64,000 bases of DNA from Mastigias papua (Eukaryota; Cnidaria; Scyphozoa; Rhizostomeae; Mastigiidae), in contig OZ025281.1 of the NCBI GenBank assembly GCA_964019165.1, positions 9,166,388 to 9,230,387 on the forward strand, read 5' to 3'. Under the pieces are notes generated by a model. The model saw only the letters and a list, made by a program, of their open reading frames with translations, did no database searches and was not told the DNA's origin. Every line of letters begins with the position of its first letter. Positions within the stretch are counted from its first letter, which is position 1. Positions 37,366 to 48,991 of the stretch are shown piece after piece. A program made the position numbers and the translations under genes.

Positions 37366-38186
37366 TGCCTGCCAATAGGCCTGCTAGCCTGCTACTTTGC
37401 CTGCCAATAGGCCTGCCTGCATGCCTTCCTGCCGATAAGCCTGCTTGCCTGCTCATACACCTGCAAATAGGCCTACCTGCCGATATGACTGTGACTGGTC
37501 CAGGCAAATGCCTTGCCTGCCTGCTTCCAATACTCACTCACTCACTCACTCACTCAGTCAGTCAGTCTGGCAATAGGTCTACCACTCGGCCAGCCCTACC
37601 AGTGGTCTTCCACTGGGCCAGCCCTACCACTGGTCTACAACTCGGCCAGCCCTACCAGTGGCCTACCACTTGGCCAGCCCTACGAGTAGCCTACCACTTG
37701 GCTGGCCCTATCAGTAGGTGTATCACCGGTAATGCATCTGTTCTGCCTCCAGTCCTGCCTGCCAATAGGCCTGCTAGCCTGCTACTTTGCCTGCCAATAG
37801 GCCTGCCTGCATGCCTGCCTGCCGATAAGCCTGCTTGCCTACTCATACACCTGCAAATAGGCCTTCCTGCCGATATGACTGTGACTGGTCCAGGCAAATG
37901 GCTTGCCTGCCTGCTTCCAATACTCACTCACTCACTCGATCACTCAGTCAGTCTGGCAATAGGTCTACCACTCGGCCAGGCCTACCAGTGGCCTACCACT
38001 TGGCCAGCCCTACCAGTAGCCTACCACTTGGCTGGCCCTACCTGTAGGCCTACCACCGCTCCTGCAACTGTTCTGCCTCCAGTCCTGCCTGCCAATAGGC
38101 CTACTAGCCTGTTACTTTGCCTGCCAATAGGCCTGCCTGCATGCCTGCCGATAAGCCTGCTTGCCTGCTCATACACCTGCAACTAG
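37167..38186 (+). other. 339-codon open frame across a duplication junction, not a gene
   Basis: This is the longest open frame in the window and starts at TTG. It crosses the 3,802-bp duplication junction (37,366-37,404). Its first part thus belongs to copy 1 and the rest to copy 2; the corresponding frame at the end of copy 2 stops after 95 codons. That dependence on a recombination joint, plus low-complexity translation and open overlapping frames, argues against coding. Confidence 0.85.
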
Positions 38187-41167
38187 GCCTACCTGCCGAT
38201 ATGACTGTGACTGGTCCAGGCAAATGGCTTGCCTGCCTGCTTCCAATACTCACTCACTCACTCACTCAGTCACTCGGTCACTCGGTCACTCAGTCAGTCT
38301 GGCAATAGGTCTACCACTCGGCCAGCCCTACCAGTAGCCTACCACTTGGCTGCCCCTACCAGTAGGCCTACCACCGCTCCTGCAACTGTTCTGCATCCAG
38401 TCCTGCCTGCCAATAGGCCTGCTAGCCTGCTACTTTGCCTGCCAATAGGCCTGCCTGCATGCCTGCTCATACACCTGCAACTAGGCCTACCTGCCGATAT
38501 GACTGTGACTGGTCCAGGCAAATGGCTTGCCTGCCTGCTTCCAATACTCACTCACTCACTCAGTAACTCGGTCACTCGGTCACTCAGTCAGTCTGGCAAT
38601 AGGTCTACCACTCGGCCAGCCCTACCAGTGGCCTACCACTCGTTCAGCCCTATCAGTAGCCTACCACTTGGCTGGCCCTACCAGTAGGCCTACCACGGCT
38701 CCTGCAACTGTTCTGCCTCCAGTCCTGCCTGCCAATAGGCCTGCTAGCCTGTTACTTTGCCTGCCAATAGGCCTGCCTGCATGCCTGCCGATAAGCCTGC
38801 TTGCCTGCTCATACACCTGCAAATAGGCCTACCAGCCGATATAACTGTGACTGGTCCAGGCAAATGGCTTGCCTGCCTGCTTCCAAAACTCACTCACTCA
38901 CTCGGTCACTCAGTCAGTCTGGCAATAGGTCTACCACTCGGCCAGCCCTACCAGTGGTCTTCCACTGGGCCAGCCCTACCAGTGGTCTACCACTCGGCCA
39001 GCCCTACCAGTGGCATAACACTTGGCCAGCCCTACCAGTAGCCTACCACTTGGCTGGCCCTACCAGTAGGCCTACCACCACTCCTGCAACTGTTCTGCCT
39101 CCAGTCCTGCCTGCCAATAGGCCTGCTAGCCTGCTGCTTTGCCTGCCAATAGGCCTGCCTGCATGCCTGCCAATAAGCCTGCTTGCCTGCTGATACACCT
39201 GCAATTAGCCCTACCAGCCGATATGACTGTGACTGGTCCAGGCAAATGGCTTGCCTGCCTGCTTCCAATACTCACTCACTCACTCACTCGGTCACTTAGT
39301 CAGTATGGCAATAGGTCTACCACTCGGCCAGCCCTACCAGTGGTCTTCCACTGGGCCAGCCCTACCACTGGTCTACAACTCGGCCAGCCCTACCAGTGGC
39401 CTACCACTTGGCCAGCCCTACCAGTAGCCTACCACTTGGCTGGCCCTATCAGTAGGTGTATCACCGGTAATGCATCTGTTCTGCCTCCAGTCCTGCCTGC
39501 CAATAGGCCTGCTAGCCTGTTACTTTGCCTGCCAATAGGCCTGCCTGCATGCCTGCCGATAAGCCTGCTTGCCTGCTCATACACCTGCAAATAGGCCTAC
39601 CTGCCGATATGACTGTGACTGGTCCAGGCAAATGGCTTGCCTGCCTGCTTCCAATACTCACTCACTCACTCGGTCACTCGGTAACTCGGTCATTCAGTCA
39701 GTCTGGCAATAGGTCTACCACTCGGCCAGCCCTACCAGTGTCCTACCACTTGGCCAGCCCTACCAGTAGCCTACCACTTGGCTGGCCCTACCAGTAGGCC
39801 TACCACCGCTCCTGCAACTGTTCTGCCTCCAGTCCTGCCTGCCAATAGGCCTGCTAGCCTGTTACTTTGCCTGCCAATAGGCCTGCCTGCATGCCTGCCG
39901 ATAAGCCTGCTTGCCAGCTCATACACCTGCAAATAGGCCTACCTGCCGATATGACTGTGACTGGTCCAGGCAAATGGCTTGCCTGCCTGCTTCCAATACT
40001 CACTCACTCATTCGGTCACTCGGTAACTCGGTCATTCAGTCAGTCTGGCAATAGGTCTACCACTCGGCCAGCCCTACCAGTGGCCTACCACTTGGCCAGC
40101 CCTACCAGTAGCCTACCACTTGGCTGGCCCTACCAGTAGGCCTACCACCGCTCCTGCAACTGTTCTGCCTCCAGTCCTGCCTGCCAATAGGCCTGCTAGC
40201 CTGCTACTTTGTTTGCCAATAAGCCTGCCTGCATGCCTGCCAATTACCCTGCTTGCCTGCTCATACACCTGCAAATAGCCCTACCTGCCGATATGACTGT
40301 GACTGGTCCAGGCAAATGGCTTGCCTGCCTGCTTCCAATACTCACTCACTCACTCACTCAGTCACTCGGTCACTCGGTCACTCAGTCAGTCTGGCAATAG
40401 GTCTACCACTCGGCCAGCCCTACCAGTGGCCTACCGCCTGGCCAGCCCTACCAGTAGGCCTACCACCGCTCCTGCAACTGATTAGCCTCCAGTCGTGCCT
40501 GCCAATAGGCCTGCTAGCGTTCTACTTTGCCTGCCAATAGGCCTGCCGATAAGCCTGCTTGTCTGCTCATACACCTGCAAATAGGCCTACCTGCCGATAT
40601 GACCGTGACTGGTCAAGGCAAATGGCTTGCCTGCCTGCGTCCAATACTCACTCACTGACTCAGTCACTCGGTCACTCGGTCATTCAGTCAGTCTGGCAAT
40701 AGGTCTACCACTCGGCCAGCCCTACCAGTGGCCTACCACTTGGCCAGCCCTACCAGTAGCCCACCACTTGGCTGGCCCTACCAGTAGGCCTACCACCACT
40801 CCTGCAACTGTTCTGCCCCATGTCCTGCCTGCCAATAGGCCTGCTATTCTGCTACTTTGCCTGCCAATAGGCCTGCCTGCATGCCCGCCGATAAGCCTGC
40901 TTGCCTGCTGATACACCTGCAATTAGGCCTACAAGCCGATATGACTGTGACTGGTCCATGCAAATGGCTTGCCTGCCTGCTTCCAATACTCACTCACTCA
41001 CTCAGTCACTCGGTCACTCGGTCACTCAGTCAGTCTGGCAATAGGTCTACCACTCGGCCAGCCCTACCAGTGGCCTACCACTTGGCCAGCCCTACCAGTA
41101 GCCTACGACTTGGCTGGCCCTACCAGTAGGCCTACCACCACTCCTGCAACTGTTCTGCCTCCAGTCG
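37366..41167. repeat. 3,802-bp tandem unit, copy 2 (11 monomers)
   Basis: Monomer boxes lie at 37397, 37787, 38117, 38435, 38757, 39139, 39525, 39867, 40209, 40527 and 40857. Homology to copy 1 runs on to 41,206, where gccaatagg becomes gctaatagg. The exchange therefore falls within 39 bp (37,366-37,404), inside the trailer-to-box region. Apparent identity over 3.8 kb means either a very recent duplication, active homogenisation or an assembly duplication. All private variants of copy 1 are repeated here. Confidence 0.92.
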
Positions 41168-42253
41168 TGCCTGCCAATAGGCCTGCTAGCCTGCTACTTT
41201 GCCTGCTAATAGGCCTGCCGATAAGCCTGCTTGCCTGCTCATACACCTGCAAATAGGCCTACCTGCCGATATGACTGTGACTGGTCCAGGCAAATGGCTT
41301 GCCTGCCTGCCTCCAATACTCACTCACTCACTCAGTCACTCGGTCACTCGGTCACTCAGTCAGTCTGGCAATAGGTCTACCACTCGGCCAGCCCTACCAG
41401 TAGCCTACCACTTGGCTGGCCCTACCGGTAGGCCTACCACCGCTCCTGCAACTGATCTGCCTCCAGTCGTGCCTGCCAATAGGCCTGCTAGCGTTCTACT
41501 TTGCCTGCCAATAGGCCTGCCGATAAGCCTGCTTGTCTGCTCATACACCTGCAAATAGGCCTACCTGCCGATATGACCGTGACTGGTCAAGGCAAATGGC
41601 TTGCCTGCCTGCTTCCAATACTCACTCACTCACTCACTCACTCACTCAGTCACTCTGTCATTCAGTCAGTCTGGCGATAGGTCTACCAGTCGGTCAGCCC
41701 TACCAGTGGCCTACCACTTGGCCAGCCCTACGAGTAGCCTACCACTTGGCTGGCCCTACCAGTAGGCCTACCACCGCTCCTGCAACTGTTCTGCCTCCAG
41801 TCCTGCCTGCCAATAGGCCTGCTAGCCTGCTACTTTGCCTGCCAATAGGCCTGCCTGCATGCCTGCCGATAAGCCTGCTTGCCTGCTCATACACCTGCAA
41901 CTAGGCCTACCTGCCGATATGACTGTGACTGGTCCAGGCAAATGGCTTGCCTGCCTGCTTCCAATACTCACTCACTCACTCAGTCACTCGGTCACTCGGT
42001 CACTCAGTCAGTCTGGCAATAGGTCTACCACTCGGCCAGCCCTACCAGTGGCCTACCACTTGGCCAGCCCTACCAGTAGCCTACCACTTGGCTGGCCCTA
42101 CCAGAAGGCCTACCACCGCTCCTGCAACTGTTCTTCCTCCAGTCCTGCCTGCCAATAGGCCTGCTATCCTGTTACTTTGCCTGCCAATAGGCCTGCCTGC
42201 ATGCCTGCCTGCCGATAAGCCTGCTTGCCTGCTCATACACCTGCAAATAGGCG
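41168..42253. repeat. Array segment S12
   Basis: Monomer boxes lie at 41199, 41501, 41835 and 42177, with spacings of 302, 334, 342 and 363 bp. The 302-bp monomer at 41199, with ttgcctgctaatagg and a 12-bp leader deletion, is the class that also follows the ccatgcaaatgg monomer at 5581, 8265, 16004, 48735 and 50811. The monomer at 42177 is a long-insert copy with private changes (ggcgtacc, ctgtcactgg). Confidence 0.8.
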
Positions 42254-45035
42254 TACCTGCCGATATGACTGTCACTGGTCCATCCAAATGGCTAGGCTGC
42301 CTGCTTCCAATAGGCCTAGTATGTGGCCTGCCATTCACTCACTCTCTCACTCACTCACTCAGTCAGTCAGTCGGTCACTCGGTCACTCGGTCACTCAGTC
42401 AGTCTGGCAATAGGTCTACCACTCGGCCAGCCCTACCAGTGGCCTACCACTTGGCCAACCCTACCAGTAGGCCTACAACCGCCCCTGCAACTGTTCTGCC
42501 TCCAGTCCTGCCTGCCAATAGGCCTGCTAGCCTGCTACTTTGCCTGCCAATAGGCCTGCCGATAAGCCTGCTTGCCTGCTAATACACCTGCAAATAGGCC
42601 TACCTGCCGATATGACTGTGACTGGTCCAGGCAAATGGCTTGCCTGCCTGCCTCCAATACTCACTCACTCACTCAGTCACTCGGTCACTCGGTCACTCAG
42701 TCAGTCTGGCAATGGGTCTACCACTCGGCCAGCCCTACCAGTGGCCTACCAGTTGGCCAGCCCTACCAGTAGCCTACCACTTGGCTGGCCCTACCAGTAG
42801 GCCTACCACCGCTCCTGCCACTGTTCTGCCTCCAGTCCTGAATGCCAATAGGCCTGCTAGCCTGTTACTTTGCCTGCAAATAGGCCTGCCTGCATGCCTG
42901 CCGATAACCCTGCTTGCCTGCTCATACACCTGGAAATAGGCCTACCTGCCGATATGACTGTGACTGGTCCAGGCAAATGGCTTGCCTGCCTGCTTCCAAT
43001 ACTCACTCACTCACTCAGTCACTCGGTCACTCGGTCACTCAGTCAGTCTGGCAATAGGTCTACCACTCGGCCAGACCTGCCAGTGGCCTACCACTTGGCC
43101 AGCCCTACCAGTAGGCCTACCACCGCTCCTGCAACTGATCTGCCTCCAGTAGTGCCTGCCACTAGGCCTGCTAGCGTTCTACTTTGCCTGCCACTAGGCC
43201 TGCCGATAAGCCTGCTTGCCTGCTCATACACCTGCAACTAGGCCTACCTGCCGATATGACTGTGACTGGTCCAGGCAAATGGCTTGCCTGCCTGCTTCCA
43301 ATACTCACTCACTCACTCAGTCACTCGGTCACTCGGTCACTCAGTCAGTCTGGCAATAGGTCTACCACTCGGCCAGCCCTACCAGTGGCCTACCACTTGG
43401 CCAGCCCTACCAGTAGCCTACCACTTGGCTGGCCCTACCAGAAGGCCTACCACCGCTCCTGCAACTGTTCTTCCTCCAGTCCTGCCTGCCAATAGGCCTG
43501 CTATCCTGTTACTTTGCCTGCCAATAGGCCTGCCTGCATGCCTGCCTGCCGATAAGCCTGCTTGCCTGCTCATACACCTGCAAATAGGCCTACCTGCCGA
43601 TATGACTGTGACTGGTCCATCCAAATGGCTAGGCTGCCTGCTTCCAATAGGCCTAGTATGTGGCCTGCCATTCACTCACTCTCTCACTCACTCACTCAGT
43701 CAGTCAGTCGGTCACTCGGTCACTCGGTCACTCAGTCAGTCTGGCAATAGGTCTACCACTCGGCCAGCCCTACCAGTGGCCTACCACTTGGCCAACCCTA
43801 CCAGTAGGCCTACAACCGCCCCTGCAACTGTTCTGCCTCCAGTCCTGCCTGCCAATAGGCCTGCTAGCCTGCTACTTTGCCTGCCAATAGGCCTGCCGAT
43901 AAGCCTGCTTGCCTGCTCATACACCTGCAAATAGGCCTACCTGCCGATATGACTGTGACCGGTCCAGGCAAATGGCTTGCCTGCCTGCTTCCAATACTCA
44001 CTCACTCACTCAGTCACTCGGTCACTCGGTCACTCAGTCAGTCTGGCAATAGGTCTACCACTCGGCCAGCCCTACCAGTGGCCTACCACTTGGCCAGCCC
44101 TACCAGTAGGCCTACCACCGCCCCTGCAACTGTTCTGCCTCCAGTCCTGCCTGCCAATAGGCCTGCTAGCCTGCTACTTTGCCTGCCAATAGGCCTGCCT
44201 GCATGCCTGCCTGCCGATAAGCCTGCTTGCCTGCTCATACACCTGCAAATAGGCCTACCTGCCGATATGACTGTGACTGGTCCAGGCAAATGCCTTGCCT
44301 GCCTGCTTCCAATACTCACTCACTCAATCGGTCACTCAGTCAGTCAGTCAGTCTGGCAATAGGTCTACCACTCGGCCAGCCCTACCAGTGGTCTACCACT
44401 AGGCCAGCCCTACCAGTGGTCTACCACTCGGCCAGCCCTACCAGTGGCCTACCACTTGGCCAGCCCTACCAGTAGCCTACCACTTGGCAGCCCCTACCTG
44501 TAGGCCTACCACCGCTCCTGCAACTCTTCTGCATCCAGTCCTGCCTGCCAATAGGCCTGCTAGCCTGTTACTTTGCCTGCCAATAGGCCTGCCTGCATGC
44601 CTGCCGATAAGCCTGCTTGCCAGCTCATACACCTGCAAATAGGCCTACCTGCCGATATGACTGTGACAGGTCCAGGCAAATGCCTTGCCTGCCTGCTTCC
44701 AATACTCACTCACTCAATCGGTCACTCAGTCAGTCAGTCAGTCTGGCAATAGGTCTACCACTCGGCCAGCCCTACCAGTGGTCTACCACTAGGCCAGCCC
44801 TACCAGTGGTCTACCACTCGGCCAGCCCTACCAGTGGCCTACCACTTGGCCAGCCCTACCAGTAGCCTACCACTTGGCTGGCCCTACCAGTAGGCCTACC
44901 ACCGCTCCTGCAACTGTTCTGCCTCCAGTCCTGCCTGCCAATAGGCCTGCTAGCCTGCTACTTTGTTTGCCAATAAGCCTGCCTGCATGCCTGCCAATTA
45001 CCCTGCTTGCCTGCTCATATACCTGCAAATAGCCC
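42254..45035. repeat. 2,782-bp tandem unit, copy 1 (8 monomers)
   Basis: Monomer boxes lie at 42540, 42870, 43184, 43514, 43877, 44179, 44573 and 44963. The left edge is set where gcg-tacc at 42,251-42,254 stops matching its counterpart at 45,033-45,036. The unit contains two long-insert monomers (42177 and 43514, the first cut by the unit edge). It also contains a near-identical pair of 390/394-bp monomers at 44179 and 44573, which is itself a local duplication. A few substitutions separate it from copy 2, for example gtgaccggtcc at about 43,957 and gtgacaggtcc at about 44,665. Confidence 0.9.
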
Positions 45036-47817
45036 TACCTGCCGATATGACTGTCACTGGTCCATCCAAATGGCTAGGCTGCCTGCTTCCAATAGGCCTA
45101 GTATGTGGCCTGCCATTCACTCACTCTCTCACTCACTCACTCAGTCAGTCAGTCGGTCACTCGGTCACTCGGTCACTCAGTCAGTCTGGCAATAGGTCTA
45201 CCACTCGGCCAGCCCTACCAGTGGCCTACCACTTGGCCAACCCTACCAGTAGGCCTACAACCGCCCCTGCAACTGTTCTGCCTCCAGTCCTGCCTGCCAA
45301 TAGGCCTGCTAGCCTGCTACTTTGCCTGCCAATAGGCCTGCCGATAAGCCTGCTTGCCTGCTAATACACCTGCAAATAGGCCTACCTGCCGATATGACTG
45401 TGACTGGTCCAGGCAAATGGCTTGCCTGCCTGCCTCCAATACTCACTCACTCACTCAGTCACTCGGTCACTCGGTCACTCAGTCAGTCTGGCAATGGGTC
45501 TACCACTCGGCCAGCCCTACCAGTGGCCTACCAGTTGGCCAGCCCTACCAGTAGCCTACCACTTGGCTGGCCCTACCAGTAGGCCTACCACCGCTCCTGC
45601 CACTGTTCTGCCTCCAGTCCTGAATGCCAATAGGCCTGCTAGCCTGTTACTTTGCCTGCAAATAGGCCTGCCTGCATGCCTGCCGATAACCCTGCTTGCC
45701 TGCTCATACACCTGGAAATAGGCCTACCTGCCGATATGACTGTGACTGGTCCAGGCAAATGGCTTGCCTGCCTGCTTCCAATACTCACTCACTCACTCAG
45801 TCACTCGGTCACTCGGTCACTCAGTCAGTCTGGCAATAGGTCTACCACTCGGCCAGACCTGCCAGTGGCCTACCACTTGGCCAGCCCTACCAGTAGGCCT
45901 ACCACCGCTCCTGCAACTGATCTGCCTCCAGTAGTGCCTGCCACTAGGCCTGCTAGCGTTCTACTTTGCCTGCCACTAGGCCTGCCGATAAGCCTGCTTG
46001 CCTGCTCATACACCTGCAACTAGGCCTACCTGCCGATATGACTGTGACTTGTCCAGGCAAATGGCTTGCCTGCCTGCTTCCAATACTCACTCACTCACTC
46101 AGTCACTCGGTCACTCGGTCACTCAGTCAGTCTGGCAATAGGTCTACCACTCGGCCAGCCCTACCAGTGGCCTACCACTTGGCCAGCCCTACCAGTAGCC
46201 TACCACTTGGCTGGCCCTACCAGAAGGCCTACCACCGCTCCTGCAACTGTTCTTCCTCCAGTCCTGCCTGCCAATAGGCCTGCTATCCTGTTACTTTGCC
46301 TGCCAATAGGCCTGCCTGCATGCCTGCCTGCCGATAAGCCTGCTTGCCTGCTCATACACCTGCAAATAGGCCTACCTTCCGATATGACTGTGACTGGTCC
46401 ATCCAAATGGCTAGGCTGCCTGCTTCCAATAGGCCTAGTATGTGGCCTGCCATTCACTCACTCTCTCACTCACTCACTCAGTCAGTCAGTCGGTCACTCG
46501 GTCACTCGGTCACTCAGTCAGTCTGGCAATAGGTCTACCACTCGGCCAGCCCTACCAGTGGCCTACCACTTGGCCAACCCTACCAGTAGGCCTACAACCG
46601 CCCCTGCAACTGTTCTGCCTCCAGTCCTGCCTGCCAATAGGCCTGCTAGCCTGCTACTTTGCCTGCCAATAGGCCTGCCGATAAGCCTGCTTGCCTGCTC
46701 ATACACCTGCAAATAGGCCTACCTGCCGATATGACTGTGACTGGTCCAGGCAAATGGCTTGCCTGCCTGCTTCCAATACTCACTCACTCACTCAGTCACT
46801 CGGTCACTCGGTCACTCAGTCAGTCTGGCAATAGGTCTACCACTCGGCCAGCCCTACCAGTGGCCTACCACTTGGCCAGCCCTACCAGTAGGCCTACCAC
46901 CGCCCCTGCAACTGTTCTGCCTCCAGTCCTGCCTGCCAATAGGCCTGCTAGCCTGCTACTTTGCCTGCCAATAGGCCTGCCTGCATGCCTGCCTGCCGAT
47001 AAGCCTGCTTGCCTGCTCATACACCTGCAAATAGGCCTACCTGCCGATATGACTGTGACTGGTCCAGGCAAATGCCTTGCCTGCCTGCTTCCAATACTCA
47101 CTCACTCAATCGGTCACTCAGTCAGTCAGTCAGTCTGGCAATAGGTCTACCACTCGGCCAGCCCTACCAGTGGTCTACCACTAGGCCAGCCCTACCAGTG
47201 GTCTACCACTCGGCCAGCCCTACCAGTGGCCTACCACTTGGCCAGCCCTACCAGTAGCCTACCACTTGGCAGCCCCTACCTGTAGGCCTACCACCGCTCC
47301 TGCAACTCTTCTGCATCCAGTCCTGCCTGCCAATAGGCCTGCTAGCCTGTTACTTTGCCTGCCAATAGGCCTGCCTGCATGCCTGCCGATAAGCCTGCTT
47401 GCCAGCTCATACACCTGCAAATAGGCCTACCTGCCGATATGACTGTGACTGGTCCAGGCAAATGCCTTGCCTGCCTGCTTCCAATACTCACTCACTCAAT
47501 CGGTCACTCAGTCAGTCAGTCAGTCTGGCAATAGGTCTACCACTCGGCCAGCCCTACCAGTGGTCTACCACTAGGCCAGCCCTACCAGTGGTCTACCACT
47601 CGGCCAGCCCTACCAGTGGCCTACCACTTGGCCAGCCCTACCAGTAGCCTACCACTTGGCTGGCCCTACCAGTAGGCCTACCACCGCTCCTGCAACTGTT
47701 CTGCCTCCAGTCCTGCCTGCCAATAGGCCTGCTAGCCTGCTACTTTGTTTGCCAATAAGCCTGCCTGCATGCCTGCCAATTACCCTGCTTGCCTGCTCAT
47801 ATACCTGCAAATAGCCC
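45036..47817. repeat. 2,782-bp tandem unit, copy 2 (8 monomers)
   Basis: Monomer boxes lie at 45322, 45652, 45966, 46296, 46659, 46961, 47355 and 47745. Homology continues to 47,836, where ctgtc becomes ctgtg. The exchange point lies in the 19 bases 45,036-45,054 (tacctgccgatatgactgt). The monomer at 44963 is thus a visible chimera: an aattaccctgc-type leader joined to the ccatccaaatgg long-insert body. About four substitutions from copy 1 were seen, for example gacttgtcc at about 46,048 and cctaccttcc at about 46,377. The right part (46,916 onward) also belongs to the 2,076-bp tandem pair. Confidence 0.9.
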
Positions 47818-48991
47818 TACCTGCCGATATGACTGTGACTGGTCCAGGCAAATGGCTTGCCTGCCTGCTTCCAATACTCACTCACTCAATCACTCAGTCA
47901 CTCGGTCACTCGGTCACTCAGTCAGTCTGGCAATAGGTCTACCACTCGGCCAGCCCTACCAGTGGCCTACCGCTTGGCCAGCCCTACCAGTAGGCCTACC
48001 ACCGCTCCTGCAACTGATCTGCCTCCAGTCGTGCCTGCCAATAGGCCTGCTAGCGTTCTACTTTGCCTGCCAATAGGCCTGCCGATAAGCCTGCTTGTCT
48101 GCTCATACACCTGAAAATAGGCCTACCTGCCGATATGACCGTGACTGGTCAAGGCAAATGGCTTGCCTGCCTGCGTCCAATACTCACTCACTCACTCAGT
48201 CACTCGGTCACTCGGTCATTCAGTCAGTCTGGCAATAGGTCTACCACTCGGCCAGCCCTACCAGTGGCCTACCACTTGGCCAGCCCTACCAGTAGCCCAC
48301 CACTTGGCTGGCCCTACCAGTAGGCCTACCACCACTCCTGCAACTGTTCTGCCCCATGTCCTGCCTGCCAATAGGCCTGCTATTCTGCTACTTTGCCTGC
48401 CAATAGGCCTGCCTGCATGCCCGCCGATAAGCCTGCTTGCCTGCTGATACACCTGCAATTAGGCCTACAAGCCGATATGACTGTGACTGGTCCATGCAAA
48501 TGGCTTGCCTGCCTGCTTCCAATACTCACTCACTCACTCAGTCACTCGGTCACTCGGTCACTCAGTCAGTCTGGCAATAGGTCTACCACTCGGCCAGCCC
48601 TACCAGTGGCCTACCACTTGGCCAGCCCTACCAGTAGCCTACGACTTGGCTGGCCCTACCAGTAGGCCTACCACCACTCCTGCAACTGTTCTGCCTCCAG
48701 TCGTGCCTGCCAATAGGCCTGCTAGCCTGCTACTTTGCCTGCTAATAGGCCTGCCGATAAGCCTGCTTGCCTGCTCATACACCTGCAAATAGGCCTACCT
48801 GCCGATATGACTGTGACTGGTCCAGGCAAATGGCTTGCCTGCCTGCCTCCAATACTCACTCACTCACTCAGTCACTCGGTCACTCGGTCACTCAGTCAGT
48901 CTGGCAATAGGTCTACCACTCGGCCAGCCCTACCAGTAGCCTACCACTTGGCTGGCCCTACCGGTAGGCCTACCACCGCTCCTGCAACTGA
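46916..48991. repeat. 2,076-bp tandem unit, copy 1 (6 monomers)
   Basis: Monomer boxes lie at 46961, 47355, 47745, 48063, 48393 and 48735, with lengths 394, 390, 318, 330, 342 and 302. The left edge follows base 46,915 (t in actgttctg), against a at 48,991. It overlaps the end of the 2,782-bp unit, so 46,916-47,817 is present three times (also 44,134-45,035 and 48,992-49,893). Two base differences from copy 2 were noticed: cctgaaaatagg at about 48,112, and a t to a change at about 49,331 in the partner. Confidence 0.9.
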
